This document shows positions 14,676 to 21,072 of a stretch of DNA of 27,014 nucleotides, piece by piece (positions within the stretch are counted from its first letter, which is position 1; every line of letters begins with the position of its first letter). Position numbers and translations under genes: made by a program. The notes beneath the pieces were generated by a model. The model made no database searches and had not been told where the DNA came from. It saw only the letters and a program-made list of their open reading frames with translations. Source of the stretch: Actinomycetes bacterium (GTDB lineage Bacteria > Actinomycetota > Acidimicrobiia > Acidimicrobiales > SZUA-35); the NCBI GenBank assembly GCA_024227975.1, contig JAAETV010000118.1, forward strand, positions 1-27,014. Reading direction: 5' to 3'.

Positions 14676-16196
14676 TCAGAGGTCGATGAGGTTGAACGTC
14701 TCGCTGTGGTCCGAGCGGAGCTGGGCCTTCTGCACCTTGCCCATGGCGTTGCGGGGCAGTTCATCGACGAAGACGTAGTTCTTTGGTTGCTTGAACCGGG
14801 CTAGCCGATCAGCCAGCCCGTCGTCGAGGTCGGCTTCGGTCAAGGTCCCATCACCAACCACGAAAGCCACGACCCCCTCCCCGAAATCCGGATGAGGTAG
14901 TCCGACCACGGCCGATTCGATCACCCCCGGGATGGTGTCGAGGAGTAGCTCTATCTCCTTGGGGTACACGTTGTAGCCCCCGGAGATGATCAGGTCGCTC
15001 GACCTCCCGATCAGGGCCAGACGCCCGTCGGCCGCCATCGAGCCGATATCGCCGGTACGGAAGAAGCCGTCGGCGGTCATCTCCTCGGCTGTCTTGTCTG
15101 GGAGCTGCCAATAGCCGGGGAACAGGTTGGGGCCCTTCACCTCGACCTGGCCGATCTCGTCGCTCGACACCGGTTGGCCTGCGTCGTCGACCACTCTCAT
15201 CTCGACTCCAGGAAGGGCGTAGCCGACGGTTCCGGCCAGGCGCTGACCCTCAGGCGGGTTCGAGGTGATGATGCCGCACTCCGTCATCCCGTAGCGCTCA
15301 CAAATGGTGTGGCCCGTCCGTTCGGTGAACTGGCGGAACACCACAGGGGTGAGGGGAGCTGAGCCAGAGGTGAACATCCGGATCGACGAGCAGTCGTCGG
15401 CCCCGAACTCGGGATCGGCCAGGAGACGGGTGTAGTAGGTGGGAACCCCCATCATCACGGTCGAGCGCGACAGGTTGGCTCGCACCTGCTCGGCGTCGAA
15501 GCGAGGTAGGTAGATGACCTCTGAGCTGTTCAGCATGGCGCAGTGGAGGGCCACGAACAGGCCGTGGACGTGGAAGATGGGAAGGGCGTGTAGCAATACA
15601 TCCCCCTCCCGCCAGCACCAGATGGTGTGCAGAGCGAGCCCATTACTGGCCAGGTTGGCGTGGGTGAGCATTGCCCCTTTGGACCGGCCCGTTGTGCCCG
15701 AGGTGTAGAGCATGCAGGCGATGTCGTCCGCCTGGCGGGCGACGACGGCCGGCTCGGCCGACAACTCGCTGGCCGCTTCTCCCAGGGTCCCATCGCCGTC
15801 GGTGCCGAGGGTGAACATGTTGGCCACCCCGGCGATATCGCCAACCGGCTGGACCTTGGCCGCCCGGTCGGGGGAGAAGATGAAGGTCGAGGCTTCGGCG
15901 TCACCGATGAAATAGCCGACTTCTTCTGCGGTGTAGGCCGGATTGAGGGGGACGTAGATGAACCCGGAGCGGATGCAGGCCAGATAGAGGGCGAAGGCGT
16001 CGATCGATTTGTCGACCTGGGCGATGACCCGATCGTCGACCTGGGTGCCGGTCTCGGTGAGCACCGCTGCTATGGCGGCGCTGCGATGGTCGATGTCGGC
16101 GTAGGTGTGGGACGGCTGATCGGGGATGCTGAGGAAGGGATCGTGGTAGTGGTCGGAGAATCGGCTGGCGAACAGCTCGAAGAGGTTATGGCTCAC
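14676..16196 (-). CDS. matB: Malonyl-CoA synthetase (MatB-like acyl-CoA synthetase)
   Basis: A 506-residue ANL-family adenylating enzyme. The P-loop is 'YTSGTTGRSKG' at 164-174, then 'MGVPTYYTRLL' at 249-259, 'GSAPL' at 278-282, 'ERYGMTE' at 300-306, 'TGDIG' at 381-385, the hinge 'GRSSDLIISGGYNVYPKEIE' at 397-416, and the catalytic Lys of 'PRNAMGKVQK' (K487). The MGVPT, GYNVYPKEIE and GKVQK details closely resemble MatB of Rhodopseudomonas and Streptomyces, which make malonyl-CoA or methylmalonyl-CoA from the free diacid, ATP and CoA. Substrate is therefore inferred from motif similarity and length, not proven. The start is a GTG (VSHNLFELF) with no strong ribosome site. It lies 60 bases downstream of the flavoprotein gene, perhaps co-transcribed, and converges on doxX. 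Confidence 0.85.
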   Translation of the reverse strand: MSHNLFELFASRFSDHYHDPFLSIPDQPSHTYADIDHRSAAIAAVLTETGTQVDDRVIAQVDKSIDAFALYLACIRSGFIYVPLNPAYTAEEVGYFIGDAEASTFIFSPDRAAKVQPVGDIAGVANMFTLGTDGDGTLGEAASELSAEPAVVARQADDIACMLYTSGTTGRSKGAMLTHANLASNGLALHTIWCWREGDVLLHALPIFHVHGLFVALHCAMLNSSEVIYLPRFDAEQVRANLSRSTVMMGVPTYYTRLLADPEFGADDCSSIRMFTSGSAPLTPVVFRQFTERTGHTICERYGMTECGIITSNPPEGQRLAGTVGYALPGVEMRVVDDAGQPVSSDEIGQVEVKGPNLFPGYWQLPDKTAEEMTADGFFRTGDIGSMAADGRLALIGRSSDLIISGGYNVYPKEIELLLDTIPGVIESAVVGLPHPDFGEGVVAFVVGDGTLTEADLDDGLADRLARFKQPKNYVFVDELPRNAMGKVQKAQLRSDHSETFNLIDL

Positions 16197-16256
16197 AGGC
16201 GTTGACTCGGCGTAGAGGGATCGACGGAAACGGCGGGATGTACAGTCGGCTCGAAC

Positions 16257-17474
16257 TCATGAGCCTGCTCTTGTACGGCGAAGAAGGGGATCAACGCCGC
16301 CTAGACATTTATCAGCAATGGCCAGCACCTTTCCAGATGCGCCCGGAGTTTCTGAGTCGACCAGGTTGCCCATGACCTCCAAAGTGATGTTGGCGATGGT
16401 CTGGGTCCCTACGGCCAAGCGCAATCCACTGCGAAGGATCAGGGGATGGCCGATGAGGAAGGAGAACCGCCGTCCCGTCCTCAGGAAGCTGTCGAAGCGC
16501 TCACCGATCAGCTGATCGTAGACCTTTGGGGCGCGGGCTGGGTCTTGGGTGAAGACCTGGGCCGCCAGCATTCCCGACTCGAGCCCGTAGTCGATGCCTT
16601 CGCCGTTCATGGGGTTGATCAGTCCCGCCGCGTCGCCGACGGCCAGCCATCCCGGTCCATGACGCCGCAACGTGCTCATCGGGAGGCGCCAGGCCCGTGG
16701 TCGCTCGAGGTCGGGGCCCAGGTCCCAATCGTCGGTCACCAGGCGCCGGTAGTCCGCCAGCAAGGTGTTGAGATTCAGCTTCTTGAAGTTCTTCATGGTC
16801 GACAGGGCGCCGACGCCGATGTTGACTGTTCCGTCACCGGCAGGGAACATCCATCCGTAGCCCGGAATAGGGGTGCCCTGTTCGTCTTGGAGGGTGAGGC
16901 ACGCCTCGAGGTAGCGATCGTCGTGGCGAGGCGATTCGGCATAGGTGCGGATGGCGAGCCCGAAGGGCTCGTCGGGGTCACGATCGGCACCCAACATGCG
17001 CGCAACTCGACCCTGAGCACCGGTAGCCACCACCACCAGGGGGGCCGTCACCTTCTTGTCTTCGGCGATTGCGCCGACCACCCGACCGTCTTCGAGCAGG
17101 GGGAGGGCTTCGGTCTCCCAGACCACCTTGGCTCCAGCTTCAACCGCCGCATCCATGAGGGCGGCGTCGAGGTCACGACGCCGCCAGACGGCACCATGAG
17201 GGGGGAAGCGACCGTTCTGAGGCCAGGCCAGCTGACGGGCTTTGGATCCGGCGATCATGCGCAGCCCGTCGATGGGGTGGGCGGTGTCGAGTGGGATGCC
17301 GAGCTCGTTGAGGGCGCCAACGGCTCGTGGCGTTAGCCCGTCACCACAGACCTTGTCCCGGCCGTAGGGGGAGCGCTCGAAGACCATGACCTCGGCCCCG
17401 GCCCGGGCGGCTTCGATCGCAGCGGCGGCTCCCGCCGGTCCTGCGCCGATGACCACCAGGTCGTAGCTCTCCAT
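16257..17474 (-). CDS. Geranylgeranyl-reductase-family FAD oxidoreductase
   Basis: A 405-residue flavoprotein. The FAD-binding 'VIGAGPAGAAAAIEAARAG' is near residues 8-26. The family segment 'KVCGDGLTPRAV' at 41-52 and the C-terminal 'VGDAAGLINPMNGEGIDYGL' follow, with 'PGYGWMFPAGDGTVNIGVG' between. Relatives reduce prenyl double bonds of menaquinone (MenJ-like), archaeal-type lipids or chlorophyll side chains. In an actinobacterium, menaquinone-chain reduction is a reasonable guess, but no men gene is adjacent. The ATG at 17474 is chosen because the GxGxxG motif follows at the normal distance and TAGGGT is eight bases upstream. matB follows 60 bases downstream. Confidence 0.88.
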   Translation of the reverse strand: MESYDLVVIGAGPAGAAAAIEAARAGAEVMVFERSPYGRDKVCGDGLTPRAVGALNELGIPLDTAHPIDGLRMIAGSKARQLAWPQNGRFPPHGAVWRRRDLDAALMDAAVEAGAKVVWETEALPLLEDGRVVGAIAEDKKVTAPLVVVATGAQGRVARMLGADRDPDEPFGLAIRTYAESPRHDDRYLEACLTLQDEQGTPIPGYGWMFPAGDGTVNIGVGALSTMKNFKKLNLNTLLADYRRLVTDDWDLGPDLERPRAWRLPMSTLRRHGPGWLAVGDAAGLINPMNGEGIDYGLESGMLAAQVFTQDPARAPKVYDQLIGERFDSFLRTGRRFSFLIGHPLILRSGLRLAVGTQTIANITLEVMGNLVDSETPGASGKVLAIADKCLGGVDPLLRRTRAGS

Positions 17475-17482
17475 GCTCTTGC

Positions 17483-17488
17483 ACCCTA
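17483..17488 (-). promoter_or_regulatory. Candidate leaderless -10 box for the flavoprotein gene
   Basis: TAGGGT on the minus strand, eight bases before ATG 17474. A weak AAGAG lies in the gap, so a short leader is also possible. Confidence 0.4.
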
Positions 17489-17566
17489 GCCAACAAGGCG
17501 GTCCGAGGATCACCTTGGCTGAGCCGTTGTGGGCTACCTGTCAGGTTTGGCCTGGTTTGAACACAC

Positions 17567-17821
17567 TCAGCTGAGTTCGATCACGGCCTGGGTCTGGGTG
17601 GTGCGGGTGATGAGCTTGCCGTCGGGCCGGGTGATGTCGGCCACCGCCATCAGGTAGCCACCGTGCAAGACGTCGGCCGTCGTGCAGCGCTCGGGGCTCC
17701 ACGAGCAGCGAGCGCGGATGGCAGTGGCATCACCGCCAACGATGCCGATCCCGAGCTCGCGGGTGAAGGGCATTTGATCATGGGCCAGTGCCGTGAGGGC
17801 GTCGTCGAGAGGGTCAGTCAT
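17567..17821 (-). pseudogene. PaaI-type thioesterase with internal in-frame deletion
   Basis: The frame is intact (84 residues) but the protein is not a whole hotdog. Residues 1-62 match the first half of a PaaI-like thioesterase, including 'FTRELGIGIVGG', 'WSPERCTTADVLHGGYLMAVAD'-like helix residues with the active-site HGG. Residue 63 onward ('RPDGKLITRTTQTQAVIEL') matches the last strand of the same family. About 50-55 residues that normally lie between (second half of the helix, 'xxxTNFLR' strand and the turn) are missing. Normal length is near 140. The join keeps the frame, so there is no stop or frameshift. It is probably inactive, unless it pairs unusually. A perfect palindrome ACTCAGCTGAGT (17565-17576) straddles the stop. 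An assembly collapse is an alternative. Confidence 0.75.
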
Positions 17822-17828
17822 GACCCAG

Positions 17829-17856
17829 AGTCTGCCCTCAACGGCATCTGGTTGTC
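17829..17856 (-). promoter_or_regulatory. Upstream module shared with the Eis-like gene, copy 1
   Basis: On the minus strand GACAACCAGAT (17846-17856), a seven-base spacer, then AGGGCAGACT (17829-17838) ends seven bases before the ATG at 17821. The same two blocks, without the spacer, end six bases before the Eis-like ATG. CAGACT could act as a -10-type box for a leaderless start. Confidence 0.5.
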
Positions 17857-17882
17857 GTTGGGTCGGAGCACGAGCGGCGATG

Positions 17883-17898
17883 TTGGCCCCATGAGGGG
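17883..17898 (-). terminator. Short GC hairpin after the YegP-like gene
   Basis: On the minus strand CCCC-TCAT-GGGG follows the TGA of the DUF1508 gene within a few bases. The stem is short, with no T-tract, so this is a weak terminator candidate. It resembles hairpin 2 of the element at 13234-13249 in composition. Confidence 0.35.
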
Positions 17899-17899
17899 G

Positions 17900-18079
17900 T
17901 CAGCTCATGTCGACGACTGAGCAATCACCGGCAGCTCGAATGACAGCGTCAACGCCCTTCTGAGCTGATGCCTTCGACTCGTAGGCCTGACCGTTGGCGA
18001 TGATCTCGCCATTGCCAGCCTTCAGCCGGAACCGGAACTTGCCGCCAGTGTCGGTGTAGATCTCGAATTTGCCCGCCAT
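17900..18079 (-). CDS. YegP family (DUF1508) small protein
   Basis: A 59-residue protein that fits one DUF1508 repeat: 'GKFEIYTDTGGKFRFRLKAGNGEIIANG' pattern, 'YESKASAQKGVDAV' and a short C-terminal strand. E. coli YegP has two such repeats; single-repeat versions are common in actinobacteria. The fold is a small beta-alpha unit of unknown biochemical role. The ATG at 18079 is set by AGGAG seven bases upstream. Neighbouring genes on both sides are in the same direction but seem to have their own start signals. Confidence 0.88.
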   Translation of the reverse strand: MAGKFEIYTDTGGKFRFRLKAGNGEIIANGQAYESKASAQKGVDAVIRAAGDCSVVDMS

Positions 18080-18215
18080 GTTGGGTCTCCTGTCGCTCAT
18101 GCCACCATTCGTGGCTCACGCGGCTACAACCTACCGGTACCGACCACCTAGTTGGGGTGGAGGCGGGCGAAAGGGTGCTGGTGGGGGCCAGTAGTCGAGG
18201 GTGATGAGAGTGGGG

Positions 18216-19454
18216 CTAGAAGTCCCAGCCGGGTCTGGGTGGGGGCAGGGTCAGGGCTTCGTCGAGATTGGTCAACAGCTTCGGGGCCGCACTCAGGTCG
18301 TCGGTCAGGGCCAGGCTCGACGCCGACCGCACCCCGAACCAGGCTCGGGAGAAGGCGTTGACACTTGCCCTCAGTGTCTCCAAGCTGGGGTCGAGGCCGG
18401 TCTCGACCGATGACATCGCGCCGATCGTGACCGTGTAGTCCCCCCCGACTCCGGCCCACCCGTCATCGTCATCGCCGAGCAGGGCAGGAGCGGGGTCGGT
18501 CAGCGACAGATTGAACCGGACCTCGGGCCCAACCCAAGCCCGAGCGCTGACGCACGCACCCAGATCGAGGATCCGGAGCTGCATCCAAGCCACGGACCGT
18601 ATGGCGTTGGCGTGGACTGAGTCGACGGTCTGGGTTTGGCGTCGGAAGGGGGTCAGGAGCAGATCTTGGAGCTGGATGTGGGGCGGCTCGAACAGTTTCA
18701 CCGTCGTCACCTGATCGCCGAGCTCCTTGAGCAGGCGAAGGAGCTCGAGGAGTTGGTGAGGCTGCTCATAGGCGATGTAGTGAACGCGGTATGGCCCGTT
18801 CTCCCCTAGGGCCTTTCCGAAGACGAAATGGGTCAGGCGGCCATCGTCACTCCGGTAGCCAAGTCCGAACGAGTTGGAGACCCAGGCCGTCTCAGCACGA
18901 ATGGCAGCTGGTGCATCGAGTACGACCCCGCCGTGGAGGCGGTGACGGTTGGCCAAGGCCTGGAACATCTCGCCGTGGTCATCTGGGCCGAGGCGAACGG
19001 GACGGCGGTAGGGAACATGATCCAAGGTCAGGGCTGATGGATCGATGCTCATCAACTGTTCGTAGACCCCGGTGCCGAACCCGAGCCGGTCATAGAAACC
19101 CTGATCGAAGATCCCGAGGGCGGCGACGGCGGCTCCGGCTTCTGCTCCGTTGCGGATGGCCCGAGCAGTCATGGTGGTGGCGAAGCCCTGCTTGCGCCCG
19201 ATCCTGCTGGTGGTGACGGCGGTGACGGCGCACAGGCCAAGGTCGGTGTTCTGGTATCGGATCGAACCAGGAGCCCAGGACACGGCACACTCGGCTTCGT
19301 CGTCGAGCATCCCCACCTCGACATTGGAACCGGTCAGGATCCAGTCGAGCGATTCGATGTCGTTGTCGGGCTCGAGCCAGCCGACCTCCCGCCATATCCG
19401 ATCAACCGCCTCGAGGTCACGCTGGCGTTCGTAGGGTCGAATGTCCGGAGCCAT
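18216..19454 (-). CDS. Eis-like GNAT N-acetyltransferase
   Basis: A 412-residue protein with the Eis architecture: an N-terminal GNAT domain, a second degenerate GNAT domain, and a C-terminal SCP2-like domain. The acetyl-CoA motif is 'VTAVTTSRIGRKQGFA' at 77-92 (RxxGxA at 87-92). 'FYDRLGFG' at 120-127 holds the Tyr that probably serves as general acid. The chain ends in Phe ('RPGWDF'), and in M. tuberculosis Eis the C-terminal carboxylate of the final Phe is the catalytic base, so this end looks functional. Eis enzymes acetylate amines on aminoglycosides, peptides and proteins; the natural substrate here is unknown. The ATG at 19454 has no ribosome site but has a shared upstream module six bases before it. 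Confidence 0.9.
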   Translation of the reverse strand: MAPDIRPYERQRDLEAVDRIWREVGWLEPDNDIESLDWILTGSNVEVGMLDDEAECAVSWAPGSIRYQNTDLGLCAVTAVTTSRIGRKQGFATTMTARAIRNGAEAGAAVAALGIFDQGFYDRLGFGTGVYEQLMSIDPSALTLDHVPYRRPVRLGPDDHGEMFQALANRHRLHGGVVLDAPAAIRAETAWVSNSFGLGYRSDDGRLTHFVFGKALGENGPYRVHYIAYEQPHQLLELLRLLKELGDQVTTVKLFEPPHIQLQDLLLTPFRRQTQTVDSVHANAIRSVAWMQLRILDLGACVSARAWVGPEVRFNLSLTDPAPALLGDDDDGWAGVGGDYTVTIGAMSSVETGLDPSLETLRASVNAFSRAWFGVRSASSLALTDDLSAAPKLLTNLDEALTLPPPRPGWDF

Positions 19455-19460
19455 GGGGCC

Positions 19461-19481
19461 AGTCTGCCCTATCTGGTTGTC
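19461..19481 (-). promoter_or_regulatory. Upstream module shared with the PaaI gene, copy 2
   Basis: On the minus strand GACAACCAGAT (19471-19481) directly joins AGGGCAGACT (19461-19470), which ends six bases before the Eis-like ATG. All 21 bases recur before the PaaI gene with a seven-base insertion between the blocks. Confidence 0.5.
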
Positions 19482-19540
19482 CGGCCCCTCGATTATCTGG
19501 GTCCCGTTTCGGGCTCGTCGGGCCCTCCCAGAAAACAGAG

Positions 19541-19593
19541 GAGACGCCCTCCTCGTCGCTCGGCCGGAGCCTTGCTTCGAGAGAGGGCGTCTC
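19541..19593 (-). terminator. Long hairpin with downstream T-tract on the minus strand
   Basis: GAGACGCCCTC (19541-19551) pairs perfectly with GAGGGCGTCTC (19583-19593). The stem continues with CTCG/CGAG after one bulged base, and the loop holds another small stem (GCTC/GAGC). On the minus strand the hairpin is followed after a few bases by TTTT (19532-19535). This fits an intrinsic terminator for minus-strand transcription entering from the right, lying upstream of the Eis-like gene. A structured leader of that gene is the alternative. Confidence 0.55.
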
Positions 19594-19620
19594 AGGTGGT
19601 CGGAAATCCACCAGTACCGA

Positions 19621-19651
19621 TCTCGATAGCGCTATCATCGTTCTCGATAGC
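19621..19651. promoter_or_regulatory. Three GATAGC half-sites, possible operator
   Basis: TCTCGATAGC occurs at 19621-19630 and again at 19642-19651, a 21-base period close to two helical turns. Between them GCTATC (19631-19636) makes the perfect palindrome GATAGCGCTATC with the first copy. Three half-sites in 27 bases suggest a regulator binding site. No regulator gene is nearby and the target is unknown. Confidence 0.4.
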
Positions 19652-19658
19652 TGTTGCG

Positions 19659-19708
19659 ACTGCCCGTTGGACCTCATCGAAACGAGGTTCCGACGGGCAG
19701 TTTGGTTT
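19659..19708 (+). terminator. Terminator-like hairpin followed by TTTGGTTT
   Basis: ACTGCCCGT (19659-19667) pairs with ACGGGCAGT (19693-19701), with an inner stem ACCTC/GAGGT (19671-19675 and 19684-19688). The plus strand continues TTTGGTTT. It has the form of an intrinsic terminator for a plus-strand transcript, though no plus-strand gene ends nearby; it might end a small RNA. Confidence 0.45.
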
Positions 19709-20116
19709 CTCCCCAGCACACGTTGCATGCCTACGGCTGATAGAGAGGGCGGGGTACCGGCGAGTTCCAAGGCCTTGCGGCATTCGCCACGCCAACAGAG
19801 TTGCGACCTCCGCTAGTACTGACGTATGAACTCGTGGCACCCTTGCCATGAGGACTTCTTTCCGTACTCAGATCTCTCGACCTCATCTCGGGAACGGTAC
19901 GAATCGCCTGCCGGTCGGGTCCCAGTCGCAGAGCATCTGGTTCGATCCATCCTGCGCTTGGAGTCGGTTTCCCGAAACCTCTACCCAGGTTGTCTCTTGC
20001 CTTCCGCCCGGCTTCCGTAACCTTCGAGCTTGCTCTTCTTCCGTCGCTCGACTTGGTGTTGATTACCGAGTGACAGCATCATGCGCCTTGTGTTTCACCA
20101 GGTCAAGAGGTTTTGA

Positions 20117-20213
20117 GAAATCCTCAGGGTTGTCCGCAGGATTTCCTACTAGTCCCCAGATCCCGGGTTGTAATCCACCGGTTGTCCACCCGAAACTCAC
20201 AGGGTCATCCATA
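20117..20213 (+). promoter_or_regulatory. mscS leader: hairpin and DnaA-box-like direct repeats
   Basis: GAAATCCT-(13)-AGGATTTC (20117-20145) is a perfect inverted repeat. Related direct repeats follow or overlap: TTGTCCGCA (20130-20138), TTGTAATCCACC (20168-20179), TTGTCCACC (20182-20190) and a weaker TCATCCATA (20205-20213). The first and third differ by one base each from the actinobacterial DnaA box TTGTCCACA. They lie in the leader of mscS, so they may be regulatory. No replication genes are near, so this is not evidence for an origin. Confidence 0.4.
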
Positions 20214-20232
20214 GACAAGGAGTGAGAGTCCT

Positions 20233-21072
20233 ATGAGCAGAACGGCCATCGTGGCCCAATCCGAGCTCGACGAACTAGCTGACCTGGTCCACAACGGGCA
20301 TCTGAAGGCATGGGACTACGGTCGGGCCGCCATCATCCTCATCGTTGCCCTATTGGTGGCTCGGGTCGCTCGCTTCGTGGTGAAGCGGGGCCTCGAACGG
20401 CGCCGCACCGACAGCATCGTCAGCGACCTGGTCGGCAGGGTGGCGACCTATGTGGTTGTGATCCTCGGTTTTCTCTACGCCCTGGAGACCCTGGGGGTGG
20501 CCATTGGGCCCCTCCTCGGCGCCCTTGGGATCGCCGGGTTCGCCTTGGCCTTCGCCCTCCAGGACGTGGTCGAGAATTTCCTGGCTGGTCTCATCCTCCA
20601 AGCCAGCCGTCCCTTCAACGCCTCCGACGAGATCGAAACCGGTGACTACGAAGGCACCGTCAATGCCTTCGACGCCAGGACTATCACGCTCACGACTCCC
20701 GAGGGGGAGACGGTACGGATACCGAGCGCCGAGGTGATCAAGCAACCCATCGTCAATCACACCCAGATCGGTAGGCGGCGCTCAACGGTCGAGATCGGCG
20801 TGGCCTACGGGACTGATCTGACCATGGCCCAACGGGTGGCCATCGAGGCGGTCACCGCCCTCGACACGGTCCATGACGATCCCGCCCCCGAGGCCCTGCT
20901 GTTCCAGTTCGGGGGATCGAGCGTCGACATCGCCGTCCGCTTCTGGCACGGGCCGACGATCGCCGAGAAGTGGCAGGCCCGCAATGATGTCATGGCCGTC
21001 CTCGATGTCGCCTTCAAGGACAACGCCATCACCATCCCATTCCCCCAGCAGACGGTTCACTTCGTCGATTGA
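20233..21072 (+). CDS. Small-conductance mechanosensitive channel (MscS family)
   Basis: A 279-residue channel subunit. Three hydrophobic segments lie at about 31-49, 67-88 and 92-120. The third is the Gly/Ala-rich pore helix 'LLGALGIAGFALAFALQDVVENF', typical of MscS TM3, followed by 'GLILQASRPFNASDEIETG' leading into the beta domain with 'GTVNAFDARTITLTTPEGE' and 'RIPSAEVI'. The C-terminal alpha/beta part ends 'PFPQQTVHF'. MscS channels form heptamers in the inner membrane and release solutes on hypo-osmotic shock. AAGGAG lies ten bases before the ATG. The leader has hairpins and repeats. Its last 16 bases overlap the 3' end of the TrkA-C gene on the other strand. Confidence 0.93.
   Translation: MSRTAIVAQSELDELADLVHNGHLKAWDYGRAAIILIVALLVARVARFVVKRGLERRRTDSIVSDLVGRVATYVVVILGFLYALETLGVAIGPLLGALGIAGFALAFALQDVVENFLAGLILQASRPFNASDEIETGDYEGTVNAFDARTITLTTPEGETVRIPSAEVIKQPIVNHTQIGRRRSTVEIGVAYGTDLTMAQRVAIEAVTALDTVHDDPAPEALLFQFGGSSVDIAVRFWHGPTIAEKWQARNDVMAVLDVAFKDNAITIPFPQQTVHFVD

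Larger units (their letters stand above)
19455..20232. other. 778-base intergenic region with hairpins and repeats, no convincing gene
   Basis: No frame here has the high third-position GC of its neighbours. A minus-strand frame at 19592-19849 (85 codons) ends in TGA directly at a strong hairpin with T-tract, but its codons have only about 50 percent GC at third positions and I know no homologue. Listed separately are a long hairpin (19541-19593), GATAGC half-sites (19621-19651), a terminator-like hairpin (19659-19708), and repeats before mscS (20117-20213). I searched by eye for tRNA, tmRNA, RNase P, SRP and 6C RNA motifs and found none convincing. The rest shows lower GC than the genes and nothing I recognise. 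Confidence 0.6.

Noticed and set aside
16446..17336. A 296-codon plus-strand open frame
   Set aside because: Antisense to the geranylgeranyl-reductase-family gene, without any recognisable domain.
19937..19955. GGTTCGATCC, resembling a tRNA T-arm
   Set aside because: Only three flanking base pairs form and no acceptor, anticodon or D arm can be folded around it.
20117..20213. Replication origin, from DnaA-box-like repeats
   Set aside because: No dnaA, dnaN, recF or parAB gene is in the window and no AT-rich unwinding region is evident; the repeats are kept only as a regulatory candidate.
19826..20225. Plus-strand frames of 64 and 125 codons before mscS
   Set aside because: They lack the high third-position GC of real genes here, show no domain and have no ribosome site; part overlaps the mscS leader repeats.
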